This document shows, in pieces, positions 9,860-20,431 of a DNA stretch of 64,000 nt. Made by a program: the position numbers and the translations under genes. This stretch comes from Rebecca billardiae RCC1528 (lineage: Eukaryota; Haptophyta). Where the stretch lies: positions 2,542,001 to 2,606,000 of the forward strand of contig OZ251230.1 in the NCBI GenBank assembly GCA_965240325.2. The letters run 5' to 3'. The notes below the pieces were generated by a model. That model was given only the letters and a program-made list of their open reading frames with translations, was not told the DNA's origin and ran no database searches. Within the stretch, counting starts at the first letter, position 1. Each line of letters starts with the position of its first letter.

Positions 9860-10849
9860 TTACGTGTCGTCGGGATAGCGCTCGCGCAGCCAAGGAGCGG
9901 GCACGTAGCGGTAGAGCGCGCGCATGCCCACGCGGACGAGGCTCGGCGCGCGTGCGCCGGCGGGCCCGCTCAGCACGGCCTCGCTGAAGTCGAAGAAGTG
10001 CGCCAGCAGCTCGTGCGTCACCTGCGGCGGCCGCCTCTCGGCAGGCACTGGGAACGGCTCGAGCTCGGACGCGGCCGCATACGCGAGCGCGCTGCCCTTC
10101 GCAGCCGCCGCGTGGGCGGCGGCGGGCCCTCTGCTCGCGTGGCGGCGGGGCGCGCGGCTCCCGGTCGCGTGCGGTCCGATCCCGCCGACGGACGCGCGGG
10201 GCGCCGCGACAATGTCGGCGGAGGCCGCCTCGGCGTGCCTCTCGTCGACAGCGAGCAGGTACCACGGCGCATCCAGAGCTCCTCCCAGCTCGTGCGGAGG
10301 CCGCTCGTGCAGCCGCGCGTGCACCCACTCGGGCGGGGCGGTGCACACGGCGTCCCAGCCGACGACGACGGCGTGGTACGCCCGCGCCGCGCCCGTCGCG
10401 CCCGCGCGCGAGACCACCTGGCCCACGTGTAGCTCGACCTGAGGCGGGCGCGGCGTTCTCGGAACGTCCGAGCCGGCGAATGGCGGCCGTAGGTGCGCGT
10501 AGAGGGGGAGCCCGGCGGGCGAGAGCGCGAGGACGGGCGAGGAGAAGGTGACCCAGTCGACGCCACTAGACGGGTAGCTGAAGGCGTGCCCCTCGCGCGC
10601 CGAGGAGCGCGAGAACTCGGGCGCGGACCCCGGCCGCGCGAGTGGCACGCGCATGCGCAGCGCGAGAGAACCGGGCGCGAGGTCGAAGAGGGGTGGCTGC
10701 GGCTGCACGTCGCCATGGAGCGCTGACCAGATTTGAGCGAGCACGGCCACTGCTTCTGACGGAGCGTACGCCGTGCACGCCGCCTGGAGGGCTACGCCGA
10801 TGGCGCCGATGACGCCCACACCGATCCACGCGCGCGGGCCGGTGGCCAT
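9860..10849 (-). CDS. Membrane-anchored protein with HspQ/YccV-like (hemimethylated-DNA-binding-type) domain
   Basis: A 329-aa single-exon protein starting at the ATG at 10849 ([11 protein letters not shown]); upstream sequence in frame would run into the divergent gene. A hydrophobic segment ([21 protein letters not shown]) lies at residues about 9-30. At about 135-215 is a YccV/HspQ-like domain: [33 protein letters not shown] and PWYLLAVDE follow the family pattern (GQVVRH...GVIVGWD...W...PWYHVLVD). In bacteria HspQ is a protease adaptor; eukaryotic copies occur in FBXO21 and algal proteins. The C-terminus ends [18 protein letters not shown]. The role here is unknown. Confidence 0.75.
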   Translation of the reverse strand: MATGPRAWIGVGVIGAIGVALQAACTAYAPSEAVAVLAQIWSALHGDVQPQPPLFDLAPGSLALRMRVPLARPGSAPEFSRSSAREGHAFSYPSSGVDWVTFSSPVLALSPAGLPLYAHLRPPFAGSDVPRTPRPPQVELHVGQVVSRAGATGAARAYHAVVVGWDAVCTAPPEWVHARLHERPPHELGGALDAPWYLLAVDERHAEAASADIVAAPRASVGGIGPHATGSRAPRRHASRGPAAAHAAAAKGSALAYAAASELEPFPVPAERRPPQVTHELLAHFFDFSEAVLSGPAGARAPSLVRVGMRALYRYVPAPWLRERYPDDT

Positions 10850-11004
10850 CGCTTTCACGCCGAAGCGACGACAGCCAGCCTGCCACTGGGGGAGTTCCAG
10901 AGTGGTTCCGGCGCCCACCCGGACCGGACTGTTTGGAAAAAGCCAGCTCAGCCAGCGAGCCGCAGCCGGCGCGCGTCTCGACAGCGGCGACTCCCACGGC
11001 CACC
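10850..11004. promoter_or_regulatory. Divergent promoter region, HspQ-like/cyclophilin
   Basis: 155 bp between opposite start codons. The cyclophilin ATG has a strong GCCACCATGC context. Inferred from layout. Confidence 0.45.
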
Positions 11005-12010
11005 ATGCGGCGGTCCGCAACGTTCGCATTCGCGGCGATCGCAGTGATCGCCGCCCTCGCGGTCCGCGCGTCGGCGGCGAAGGGGCCGAAGATCACGAAC
11101 AAGGTGTACTTCGACATCGAGATCGACGGCGCACCCGCCGGCCGGATCGTCATGGGCCTGTACGGCGCGAGCGTGCCCAAGACGGTCGAAAACTTCCGCG
11201 CTCTCTGCACCGGAGAGAAGGGGATGGGCAAGAAGGGGAAGGAGCTGACGTACAAGGGCAGCGCGTTCCACCGCATCATCCCGCAGTTCATGCTCCAGGG
11301 CGGCGACTTCACGCGCGGCGACGGCACTGGGGGCGAGTCGATCTACGGCGACAAGTGCGTCGCGCGCACGCGCGCCCGTTGCGCGGCGCGCGCACGCCGC
11401 CAGCGTCGCCGGGTCGCGCACGGCTGGGCGAGGCGGACGCTGAGCAGGCGCGTCCTCTTCCACCCCCGCGCGCGCCATCCGCCGCAGGTTCCCCGACGAG
11501 AACTTCAAGCTGAAGCACACGGGGCCTGGCACGCTCTCGATGGCGAACGCCGGTCCTGACACGAACGGCTCGCAGTTCTTCATCTGCACGGTGCGTGCGC
11601 GGGCGCGGGCGGGCGGGCGGGCGGGTGAGGAGCTGGGAGCCCTTTCGTGCCCGGACTGGGTGGGTCCGGACACGGACGAGCCCGCTCGCTCGGGGCGTGG
11701 GCCGACGCCTCGCCGGGGCGCGCCGTCGTGCGCGCGCCGTGTTGCCAATCCGTCCGAGCCCTCCCGCCTCTGCGCCGCCCGCTTCCCGCCCGCGTGTGCC
11801 CGCCCGTGCCGTGCGCCGTGCGCCGCGCGCCCGCAGGTGAAGACCTCGTGGCTCGATGGCCGGCACGTGGTCTTCGGCAAGGTGGTGGAGGGGATGGACG
11901 TGGTCGAGGCGATCGAGAAGGTCGGCTCGAGCAGCGGCAAGCCCTCCAAGAAGGTCGTGATCGCCGACTCGGGCGAGCTGCCCGCGCCCGCGGATGATGG
12001 CTCGGAGTAA
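11005..12010 (+). CDS. Cyclophilin-type peptidyl-prolyl isomerase, secretory (CypB-like), 3 exons
   Basis: Exons 11005-11354, 11488-11590 and 11837-12010 join exactly in phase (208 aa), with GTGCGT donors. Residues 1-24 are a signal peptide ([18 protein letters not shown]). The cyclophilin fold is complete: [22 protein letters not shown], the active-site [15 protein letters not shown] (catalytic Arg), [15 protein letters not shown] and W in [11 protein letters not shown] (cyclosporin-site Trp). The [15 protein letters not shown] loop is as in animal and plant CypB. The enzyme isomerises Xaa-Pro bonds during folding in the ER. There is no KDEL; it ends ADDGSE, so retention would need another signal, or it is secreted. 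Confidence 0.96.
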
Positions 12011-14603
12011 GTCGGCCGAGACACCGACTGACGGCGGCGACGCTCTGAGATCTCGCCCAGGGTCTGCTGGGTCATCTGCGGCTTGGCGGCGCCGCTGTGT
12101 GGGCGCGTCTCAGGTGGAGCTCGGCGGTGCACGCGGCGTGCGGGCACGCGAATATAATTGAATACGTGCCGCACAAACAGCTGCTCGTCGGAATCGATGA
12201 TCTGATGAGACGACGACTCGACGAGCCACTACGGTCGCATCATCAGGCTCGTCGCAGCCTATCGGACGAGTCACAGTCTCGCGCATCACTCAGTCTCTTA
12301 GGCTCGTCACGGTCACACGGAACCCACTTCCGCCCAGTGGGGATGCGGGGGAATTTTTTTCATGCCGCGTTCGCGCCACTTCGCGGCACTTCGCGTCGCC
12401 ACAGTGGAGAAAGATCGGGCCGAACCGCCGAAGCCGTTCGAGCATGGTCGTTCGCGCGCACGCCCATTCGAATCGATGGCGCGCTCCGAGCGGCGGGCGT
12501 GCGCATGACTGCCGCGAGGGGGGCTGCGAGGCGTCGGCCGGCTTGCCAAGGCGGTTCCCCGGGGCGGCGTCACCCTCGCCCGCCCCTCCTCGCCCACCCT
12601 CGCCCCACGGGCGGCCACACGTGACCTGTTAAGATGACTTCACGGGAGCCGCGCGGCACGCGCGCGGAGAGGCGAGGAAGTGGTGTTTCGCGGAAAAACG
12701 CAACGTCGCATTGTGCTCAACCCATGTGGGCACCCGCTCCACAAGTTTGCGCGCTTTCAAACCGCACACAGCGGCCTGAGCAGCTCCCAGACTGAGTTTC
12801 GCTCTTGAAGCCTGGTTTTGGGCCAGATCTTGGTGTGGATGTAGAGCGGCGAGGAGGAGCCGGGCGCGCGCCCGAGCTGCGTGCTGGCACTCGACATGAC
12901 CCATAGACATCGTCCGTAGCGAACGACCCGGCTCGCCTCGACCTCTCCGACCCGCCGGGCAGCCACGACCGAGCACGGCACGACAATGGCCAAACCGGGA
13001 GGCTTCTCAGACCGCGTGGGATGGGCATAGGCGCGAGAGAGGGTGCCCAGCGCGCTCTTGAGATGCACAGGAGCACGCACTGATGCGTATGGAACCATCC
13101 CATCACGATCGCCCCGACCTGGCGCGCCCCATCTGGCCCGTCAGGCTGCCCGCGCCGCCGCCGCCGCGCCATGCCGCCGCCACGGGCGCCGCCGCACCGC
13201 GGGCACGTGGGTAAGTCTGTATTCAACAAATACAGAATTTCTGGTGCGGCCCTCTTTTGGGCGGCAAGGTCGGTCTGGTCGACACCTGCAGCGCGGCATG
13301 GGCCACGGCGCGGCGAGGTGGTGGCTGGCGCACCGCGGCGCGGGCGGGATGGCTCGAGGACACCACCGCCCCGCCTCCCACGCCGCGCCGTGCGCGTGCG
13401 CCGTGCTCTCGTCGCGTACCGAATTTCCTGCGGCGAGCGACGCCACACAGCGCGACCATGACATCGCGCGACGACGTGCGTTCAGCTCGGCGATTTGTCG
13501 TATTTGTTGAATACATGCGGGTACGAATCCGACGCACGACGCCCTCGACGCACACGTCGAGAGCCACGCGCGCGGCGTGGACTGGCACGCGACGCGGAGA
13601 TGGCGGGCGCGGTGCCGCGGGCGCGCGACTGGTCTAGAACAGCACAATGAAGCGTGGGACGGCGCCGCGCGCGTGGGCTCGCTGCCGTCTCCTCGCAGTC
13701 GAATATTTCTGTGCACCCTCCTACCAGGTCAGTCGACCGACTTGCACGCGGCATGCGAGCACTGCGTGCGGGGAGGAGTGTGACATGGCAGGCTGTGGCG
13801 AGGTGGATGGCCGTGCAGGAGTATGCTAGGAAGGGCCGCTCCCGCGCTCGCGCGGTGCCTTGCGCACGCCTCGTCGAGGACGAGCGTGTTTGAATGGCTC
13901 CGGGGAGGCCTGAGACTTCGCTTGTTCACAGCAGTGCGCGACAGGTGCACACAACGAAGGTGACGACCAGGCACTCCGGCGAGGGCGGCTGTGCTGGCAG
14001 CAGACTGCATTCGGAGTAAGATGCGCCATCTTACGCGCCGCTTCGCCTCGCTGCATCGCCGCACTGAGCAGCAGGGCTCCACGCTCACGAATGGCTCACC
14101 ACGAGCTACGTGACCGGCCAGCCGCGTGCAACCCGGCGAGGCAGAGAGGGGCGGAGGGATGGGGAGGCTGGGTGGGATGTTGCAGTCCCATGCCTGGGGC
14201 ACTCGCCAGGCGCCTGCGCGACCACCGTAGCGTCGTCTGTGCGCTCGTGCGGCCCGCGCGAGAATTTCCCCGAAAATCGGCTCGTGTCGGACGGGTTACG
14301 GTAACGATAATCCCGTTTTTGTCGTTCACTGTGTTATAAATGCTTAGCAGGTGGCTAGCAGTATATATATATATTAATATAATGCGTATCATACGGCGGT
14401 AAACCGTAGTAGTAAACGTAAATAACGACTCCGGGTCACAGCCTGACGTCACAGCGGTCACTCGGCGCGCATTTAAATATATATATGATGATATATGAGC
14501 TATATACTATATAGTCAGGCCGCCCATCACAATTCACAGGCGGGGCGGCGCCACCCGCCTCGTGTCAGCCGCCCGCATCACAGGGGCGGCGCCACCCCTC
14601 GTA
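12011..14603. other. Long intergenic region, no supported gene
   Basis: About 2.6 kb. Many overlapping ORFs exist on both strands, but none shows a domain, an amphipathic pattern or a splice structure. GTATTCAACAAATAC occurs at 13219-13233 and, inverted, at 13500-13514. A poly-T (12354-12360) and a TA-rich patch (14360-14500) flank the region's ends. Confidence 0.55.
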
Positions 14604-16251
14604 TCAATAGATCAGCTCGCTCACCAGGTGCGCGTACTCGCGCTGGCGCTCGAGCTGCGCCTCTCGGCCGAGGATCTGACCGCCGAGCGTCGCGACCGCC
14701 GCGTCGCTCGGGGCCTCGTGCTCCTCCTCGTCCTCGTCCAGCTCCTCGACGACCTCGTCGCGCTGGATGGCGGCGGTGTGCGCCTGCGGCGCGCCGGAGA
14801 GGCCCGCGGCCAGCTCGGCCTGGATGCGCACGTACGCCGCGCGCAGCCGCGCGGCCTTCGGCGCGGCGTCGCACCGACCTGCGCCGCCGCGTCGGCGTCG
14901 GCGCGGCGCGTGTGTGTACCAGGTGAGCGACCGCGCGTCAGCGGCGCGCGCGCGCGGGCGCGCGCGCGCTCGGCGCGGCGCGAGCGCACGCACCGACGGA
15001 TCGCCCCGCGACCTGCACCTCGTACGCCACGCTCCCGTCCGCCGCCGCCTGCCCGTACACGCCGAGGAACCCGGACTTGGACTCGTCCGACGGCTCGAGC
15101 GCCGAGTCCGGGATATCGGCCAAAACTGCTTCGCCGTGCGAGGTGAGGAGTGCCACCAGGATGCTCAGCGTGCGGTCGTGGTCGGCGGCGCCGCCGGCGC
15201 TGCGCGCGGCGCCTTTGGCGGGCTTCTTTGCCGCGGTTGGCGCGAGCACGACGTCGAGCGCGCACTGCACGTTCGCCAGCTCGCGCGGCACGCCGCTCGC
15301 GCCGCCGCGCGCGTTGGCGCCGCCGTTGCGCGCGCCGCCGCCGCCGGCCGCAGCGGCGTTCGCCTCTTTCGCGGCGGCCGCCGCCTTGGCCGCGGCGTCC
15401 TTGGCGGCGGCGGCGGCCTTGCTCTCCCGCCGCTTGCGCTCCTTGCGCTCCTGGTGCTCCCTGCGCGCGCGCTCGATGAAGAAGAGCGCCTGCCCCGGCA
15501 GCGTCCACACCGACGAGCCGTTGTCCGTCGTGGCCACCTGCCACAGCCTGCCGTCCACGCCCGCGCGCTCCGTGCCCTCGGCAAACGAGGACGCGCGCGC
15601 CTCGGGCGGGCCGTACCCGTCGCTGTCGATGCCCTTGCGCGTGACTGGGCCGGAGCCCCCGCCACCACCGCCGCCGCCGCCGCCGTCCGCGACCGACGTG
15701 AGCCGCTCCAGCTTGGGCACGCCCGGTGGGAGAACGGAGTGCGTCACGCGGCGCGGCGACCCGCGCGGCGGTCCGATCGCGTCGACCTTGCGCGCCTTCG
15801 AGTTGTACGCGACGGTCCACTCGCCCGCGCGCCACGTCCACGCGGGGCGCAGCTGCGACACGTCCACCCGGTGCTTGTCGTTGTACCGCACCGGCCGCAC
15901 CTGGTACTCCGTCACGCCGGGCTCACCGGGAGGCGTCGGATAGACTGCGAGCAACGTCACCTCCCACCAGCCTCGGTCGAAGAAGAACTCGAGACGGTCG
16001 CCGCGCTCGAGGCGCTCGGGGAAGCCGCTCGGCGCGTTGCTCGGCGGCGCCGGGCGCAGCTCGCGCCGCTTGTGCCACTCCTGCACGGGCTCCTCGCCCG
16101 CCATCTCGTCGTGCAGCTGCGTGAACACCAGAAGCGCGTCGGCCGCGCCGACCTCGAGCACCTCCGCCTCGTACCAGCAGCCCTTGACGCCGTTGAGCTT
16201 GGGCGTGGCCTCGACGATCACGCCCTCCTCGAGCTCGAGCCCGTCCGCCAT
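14604..16251 (-). CDS. Agenet/Tudor-like protein with C-terminal AP2-like segment, 2 exons
   Basis: Exon 1 16251-14994 and exon 2 14878-14604 (510 aa) join in phase, through a GTGCGT donor and a GGCGCAG acceptor. Residues about 8-60 (GVIVEATPKLNGVKGCWYEA, VLEV...LLVFTQL) and about 75-130 (RGDRLEFFFDRGWWEVTLL, HRVDVSQLRPAWTW) fit two Agenet (plant Tudor-like) units, which bind modified histones or other peptides. A Lys/Ala-rich coiled coil (REHQERKERKRRESKAAA) follows. The exon junction restores SGFLGVYG ... YEVQVAGRSVGRCD, which resembles an AP2 DNA-binding domain (SGxxGVxx...GxFDTxEEAAxAY); this is tentative. The start at 16251 sits just before the first Agenet unit. It diverges from the Sel1 gene, suggesting a nuclear chromatin-related role. 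Confidence 0.75.
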
Positions 16252-16441
16252 CCCCGCGCGCGGCGCTCGCCGCTCGCACGCTGCGTGCGCGTGGCCCCCG
16301 CGGCCGAGTACGGTGCGGCTTCTCCACTCCACTGCCGGCAAGCCTGATGCATCCCCCACGATGGCGCCCGTCGGCGAGTGATCAAGGTCTTTGACTAAAC
16401 TGGACCGCGCGCGCGCTGTCCCGCTCCGGCTGGCCTCGCTC
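16252..16441. promoter_or_regulatory. Divergent promoter region, Agenet/Sel1-MYND
   Basis: 190 bp between the two chosen ATGs on opposite strands. If the Agenet gene used its upstream ATG (16443), the two start codons would share the CATG at 16441-16444. Inferred from layout. Confidence 0.4.
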
Positions 16442-17921
16442 ATGGCGAACGCTTCCGCGGCGGTCAGTCTCCTCTGGCGCAAGTCGGGGCGCGGCGACGC
16501 GCGTGCAACGTTCCTTCTGGCACGGCGGGCTGAGGATGGCGACGGCATCGCGCAGGACGAGCGCGAAGCCTTTCCGCTTGTACACCCTCGCTGCGGAGCG
16601 CGGCTTTGCCGAGGCGCAGGATAGGATGGGGGGCATCTGCATGGAGGGCGAGCTTGGTCAGCCCGCGGACCTCGAGGCAGCCGCGCGCTGGTGCCGGCTG
16701 GGGGCCGATCAGGGCTACGCTCAAGCGCAGTTCAATCTGGGCGCGTGCTACCAGCAAGGCGCGGGTGTGCCGCAGAATGTTGGCGAGGCAGCGCGCTGGT
16801 ACCGGCTGGCGGCAGAGCAGGGCTACGCTGCGGCGCAGTGCCATCTGGGCCTAAGCTACCGGCTGGGCGAGGGTTTGCCGCAGGATTTGGGCGAGGCAGC
16901 GCGCTGGTTCCGGCTGGCGGCAGAGCAGGGCCATGCTCACGCGCAGTACAATCTGGGCGCGTGCTACGCGCAAGGCAATGGTGTGCAGCAGGATTGGGGC
17001 GAGACCACGCGCTGGTACCTGCTGGCAGCCGAGCAGGGCTACGCTCCGGCACAGCTAAATCTGGGCGCTCTTTACGAGCTAGGCGAAGCTGTGCGGCAGG
17101 ATATTGCTGAGGCAGTGCGCTGGTTCCGGCTGGCAGCCGAGCAGGGCTACGCTGAGGCGCAGTGCAAACTGGGCAGGTGCTACGAGCAAGGCGAGGGCGT
17201 GCGGCAGGACTTTGGCGAGGCGGTGCGCTGGTACCGGCTGGCAGCCGAGCAGGGCAAGGCGCAAGCGCATTGCAATCTGGGCTGGTGCTACGAGCAAGGC
17301 AAGGGTGTGCAGCAAGATCGGGGCGAGGCGGTGCGCCGGTACCGGCTAGCAGCCGAGAATGGCTACGCTGCGGCGCAGCACAATCTGGGCTGGTGCTACT
17401 ACGAGCTAGGCGAAGCTGTGCGGCAGGATTTTGGCGAGGCAGCGCGCTGGTTCCGGCTGGCAGCCGAGCAGGGCTACGCTCCAGCGCAGGGCGCGCTGGG
17501 TGCGTGCTACGCGCGTGGGCAGGGCGTGCCGAGCGATCTCAGCGAGACGAGGCGCTGGCTACGCCTGGCTGTTGACGGCGGGAGCGCACATGCGCACGTC
17601 TCACTGGGGTCGATGACGCTGGTGGGTGCGGGAGTGGAGCGTGACGTGGAGGAGGGCGCGCGGCTGCTGCGCCGTGGCCAAGAGCTCGATCCAGACCTCA
17701 GAGATGTGGCATGCAGTGTGCTGGTCAAGGCAGCTGGAGAGCGTGAGGTGGTCTCCCAGTGCTGCATCACCTGCGGACGCACTGGCCGTGGTCTGAAGAA
17801 GTGCGAGCGGTGCCACGTGGCGGTCTTCTGCTCGCGTGAGCACCTGCGCAGCTCGTGGAAGGTGCACAAGCCCCACTGCAACGCGTGGTGCGGCGCGGCA
17901 CAGCCAGCAGGAGAGCTGTGA
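16442..17921 (+). CDS. Sel1-repeat protein with C-terminal MYND zinc finger; one apparent frameshift
   Basis: From the ATG at 16442 the frame reads MANASAAVSLLWRK and a first Sel1 repeat (GDARATFLLARRAEDGDG, IAQDEREAF). The continuation RLYTLAAERGFAEAQDRM lies in the next frame. Ignoring one T of TTT at 16571-16573 restores a normal repeat, so this is a 1-base insertion or sequencing error. About eleven 36-residue Sel1 repeats (xxAQxNLGxCYxxGxGVxQDxxEAxRWYRLAAEQG) follow up to about 17690. The C-terminus is a MYND finger: CCITCGRTGRGLKKCERC, then VAVFCSREHLRSSWKVHKPH and C. Sel1 repeats form alpha-solenoid scaffolds, and MYND binds proline-rich peptides. It is probably a cytosolic adaptor. 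Confidence 0.9.
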
Positions 17922-18490
17922 AGCCTCTCCGGCGGCTGATGGTCCCCCGCCTGGACCGCCGCGGCGCGAGCGCCTGCTCCGAGCAGCAACTTATTTGGAC
18001 TTTGGTGAATGGACTTGTCAGAGAGTGGACGGATGAGACTAAATTAGCGCCTCCGACTCACCACCCGTCCACCGGCCGTGCCACCGGCGCGCCATTAATG
18101 CGCGCGCGCTCGAATAAAGCAGTACGGAGCAGCAGTCGATACTCGATCTGCCTACTGCCGTAGTAAGTTAAGTTACCGACTACTGCTCGTCATCAATCAG
18201 TGAGACATCACTGTGATGACGTGACAGTACTGCCTACTGGGTCGGCGCGGCCAGCCTGTCAGTCCGCGACGGCCGACGCCGACCGTCCGCGGCCGCTGCA
18301 CGACTACTACTATATACCGCCGTATTATTATCATTATTTATATATATATAGTATGTATGTATGTAGTATACTATTATTATCTGGCAGCGCAGCCTCGATC
18401 TGCCTCAGTCATATCGCGAATTATTCCGGGTTAGCAGCATCATCAGCGGCCCCGATTCAGCGCGGCGCGGGCCGGGGCAGCATCACCCCG
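17922..18490. other. Intergenic, TA/TATG-rich
   Basis: About 570 bp between convergent genes. It has TATATATATATAG and TATGTATGTATGTAG around 18335-18370. No gene seen. Confidence 0.65.
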
Positions 18491-19198
18491 TCACTGCCCC
18501 CGCGTGCCACCTCGCCTCACGAGCAACAGCTTGGCAGCCGCGTCCGTCCCCACGCCGTCGCCCTCGTCGTCGTCCTGCTCGGCAGGGCCGGGCCCGGGGG
18601 TGCTGATCACGGCCGCCCACATGCTGTCCGGATCCACAGCGGGCGGTGCCCGGAAGTCGACGAAGCCCACGTCAGCGTACAGCGCCCTGGCGGCGTCGTT
18701 GCCGCGCTCGACTCGCGTGAACACGTCTTCCTTACTCCACTGCGACCGCGCCCACTTGCACGCGAACTCGACCATCCTGCGGCCGATGCCTTCCCTTCGC
18801 GCGCACGCGCTCACAAACACATTCCCAATGTACGCGACGTCCTCGCCGTCGGCGTAGCCAGCGGGCGGCGGCACCATGCCCAGCTCCGAGCAGCCGATCA
18901 CGTCATCGGTCGTACTGTCCGCTGCGACGACGAAGAGGTGCGTGGAGCGCGGCGCGAGCCGAGGACGAAGCGCACGCGCCCAGTGCTCAGCATTATCAGC
19001 TGAGCTGTCCTCGACAGCGTCCGCTGTGGCGCGCCCGTCGTCGGCGGTGATCAGCCGCACGATCGGCTCGAGGTCTGCAGCGCGAGCCGGACGCAGGCGC
19101 ACCTGGTGCACCATGGCGTGGGCACAGCCCGCGATTCCCAGGGCGACCCAAAGTAGGAGGAGAGCCCGCATCCTCTCGGGGACGCGAGAAGCCGCCAT
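18491..19198 (-). CDS. GNAT-family N-acetyltransferase with signal peptide or anchor
   Basis: A 235-aa single-exon protein. The ATG at 19198 (MAASRVPERM) or 19171 (MRALLLLWVALGIAG) precedes a hydrophobic leader ending AGCAHA. The GNAT domain begins VRLRPARAADLEPIVRL. Beta-4 and motif A are clear: AYIGNVFVSACARREGIGRR has the acetyl-CoA pyrophosphate loop RREGIG (consensus Q/RxxGxG/A). Motif B is GNDAARALYADVGFVD. The C-terminus is an acidic tail (EQDDDEGDGVG). The substrate is unknown; the leader suggests an organelle or the secretory pathway. It diverges from the macrodomain gene with 72 bp between ATGs. Confidence 0.88.
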   Translation of the reverse strand: MAASRVPERMRALLLLWVALGIAGCAHAMVHQVRLRPARAADLEPIVRLITADDGRATADAVEDSSADNAEHWARALRPRLAPRSTHLFVVAADSTTDDVIGCSELGMVPPPAGYADGEDVAYIGNVFVSACARREGIGRRMVEFACKWARSQWSKEDVFTRVERGNDAARALYADVGFVDFRAPPAVDPDSMWAAVISTPGPGPAEQDDDEGDGVGTDAAAKLLLVRRGGTRGQ

Positions 19199-19270
19199 CG
19201 TGCCGTCAGGTCTTCTTTCGTTCTCCGGACCGGCTGGCGCCCCGGCCATCTCGATCGACCAACCGGCGAC
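19199..19270. promoter_or_regulatory. 72-bp divergent promoter region, GNAT/macrodomain
   Basis: This is the shortest start-to-start gap in the window. The two genes must share promoter sequence or have overlapping 5' UTRs. Inferred from layout. Confidence 0.45.
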
Positions 19271-20170
19271 ATGTCGACGCCGCGCAGCCCGATCGTGGTT
19301 GAAGCAGACGACGATGGCGCCGTCATCGACCTGTCCGCGGAGGACAATCATGGCGGCCGCCAGCAGAAGCGAGCACGTACGAGCGACGCGATCGACCTCT
19401 CGTCGCACGATGAGCCCGAGCGGGGGCACGAGTTTTCCCAACGGGTTGGGTCGAGCGCCCAGCGCGGCGGCGGGGGCGGCCGCGGCGGCGAGGTTGAGTT
19501 TGTCACCATGGCAGGCGGCGTGCTCGACACCGCCCTGCGGGTCGAGGCGATCGTGCAGCAGACGAACTGCGTCGGCACCGACTGCAAAGGCTTGGCGAGC
19601 GCCGTGCAGGAGCGGCTACGCTACGGCTGCCCGTACCTCGCGCGGAAGCAGGACCGGTCCAGGCCGGGCTTTGCCGAGACGCCGGCAGTCCCCGGCACCA
19701 TCGAGGCGCGTCGGCCGCCGCGGGTGCAGGACGGGCCGGTCGTGATCAACTTCAACGCGCAGTGGGAGAAGGGGGCCCCCAAGCCCTCCCCGCGCGTGCA
19801 GCTGCCCTCGGGCCGCGGGCCGGAGACGGCGGAGATGCGCGAGGCTTGGTTTGCGCGGTGCCTGGACGAGCTGTCCAGGCTGCCGGCGATGCCGAGCTCG
19901 ATCGCCTTCCCGCATCTGATCGGCTGCGGGCTCGCGCGCGGCTCGTGGGCGAGGTACGAGTCCATGATCCGCGCGTGGGCCCGCCGCCACCCCACGACGC
20001 GCGTGCTGATCGTTGTGTGGCCGAGCGCGGGCGCGGGTGGCCGCGGCGGGGGGCGCGGCCGCGGCCGTGACTGGGGACGAGGCGGGGGCAGGGGTCGCGG
20101 GGGCCGCTGGGGTCGCACTTCGGAGGGGCATGGAAGCGGTATCATGGCATTCATGTCGGCGCCGCGCTAG
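19271..20170 (+). CDS. Macrodomain-like (ADP-ribose-binding) protein with SIM-like N-terminus and RGG tail
   Basis: A 299-aa single-exon protein from the ATG at 19271. Residues 1-50 carry two hydrophobic-acidic motifs, GAVIDLSAED and DAIDLSSHDE, that look like SUMO-interacting motifs, plus a basic QQKRAR. Residues about 80-245 resemble a macrodomain of the Poa1p/ADP-ribose-phosphatase type: AIVQQTNCVG (NxxxG-like substrate loop), KGLASAVQERL, PVVINFNAQWEKG, SSIAFPHLIGCGLARGSW and RVLIVVWPS. Residues about 250-290 are RGG/RG repeats typical of RNA-binding tails. Likely function is binding or hydrolysing ADP-ribose derivatives in the nucleus. Domain identity rests on motif pattern only. Confidence 0.75.
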   Translation: MSTPRSPIVVEADDDGAVIDLSAEDNHGGRQQKRARTSDAIDLSSHDEPERGHEFSQRVGSSAQRGGGGGRGGEVEFVTMAGGVLDTALRVEAIVQQTNCVGTDCKGLASAVQERLRYGCPYLARKQDRSRPGFAETPAVPGTIEARRPPRVQDGPVVINFNAQWEKGAPKPSPRVQLPSGRGPETAEMREAWFARCLDELSRLPAMPSSIAFPHLIGCGLARGSWARYESMIRAWARRHPTTRVLIVVWPSAGAGGRGGGRGRGRDWGRGGGRGRGGRWGRTSEGHGSGIMAFMSAPR

Positions 20171-20345
20171 GGGCGGTGCACGGCACCGTCGGCCGGCTGC
20201 CAGCTGATTCAGCTCAGCGAGCCAACGAACGGTGCATGTGCTGCCATGTGGCGTCAGTCAGCGGCCGCAGTGTGGCGCGACGCGGCTGATTATAATATGA
20301 TGATGGCTGCGCGCAGGGGCGCGAGGACCGGAACACGCGACACTC

Positions 20346-20431
<86 letters not shown>

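Noticed and set aside
9645-11221. 17-nt match CTGCACCGGAGAGAAGG between the sulfotransferase 3' flank and cyclophilin exon 1
   Set aside because: It is plausible by chance in 64 kb of GC-rich sequence, and the similarity does not extend.
12097-14462. Many overlapping ORFs of 60-240 codons on both strands
   Set aside because: They are Arg/Ala/Pro-rich frame shadows of GC-rich DNA with no domain, no amphipathic pattern and no consistent splice structure.
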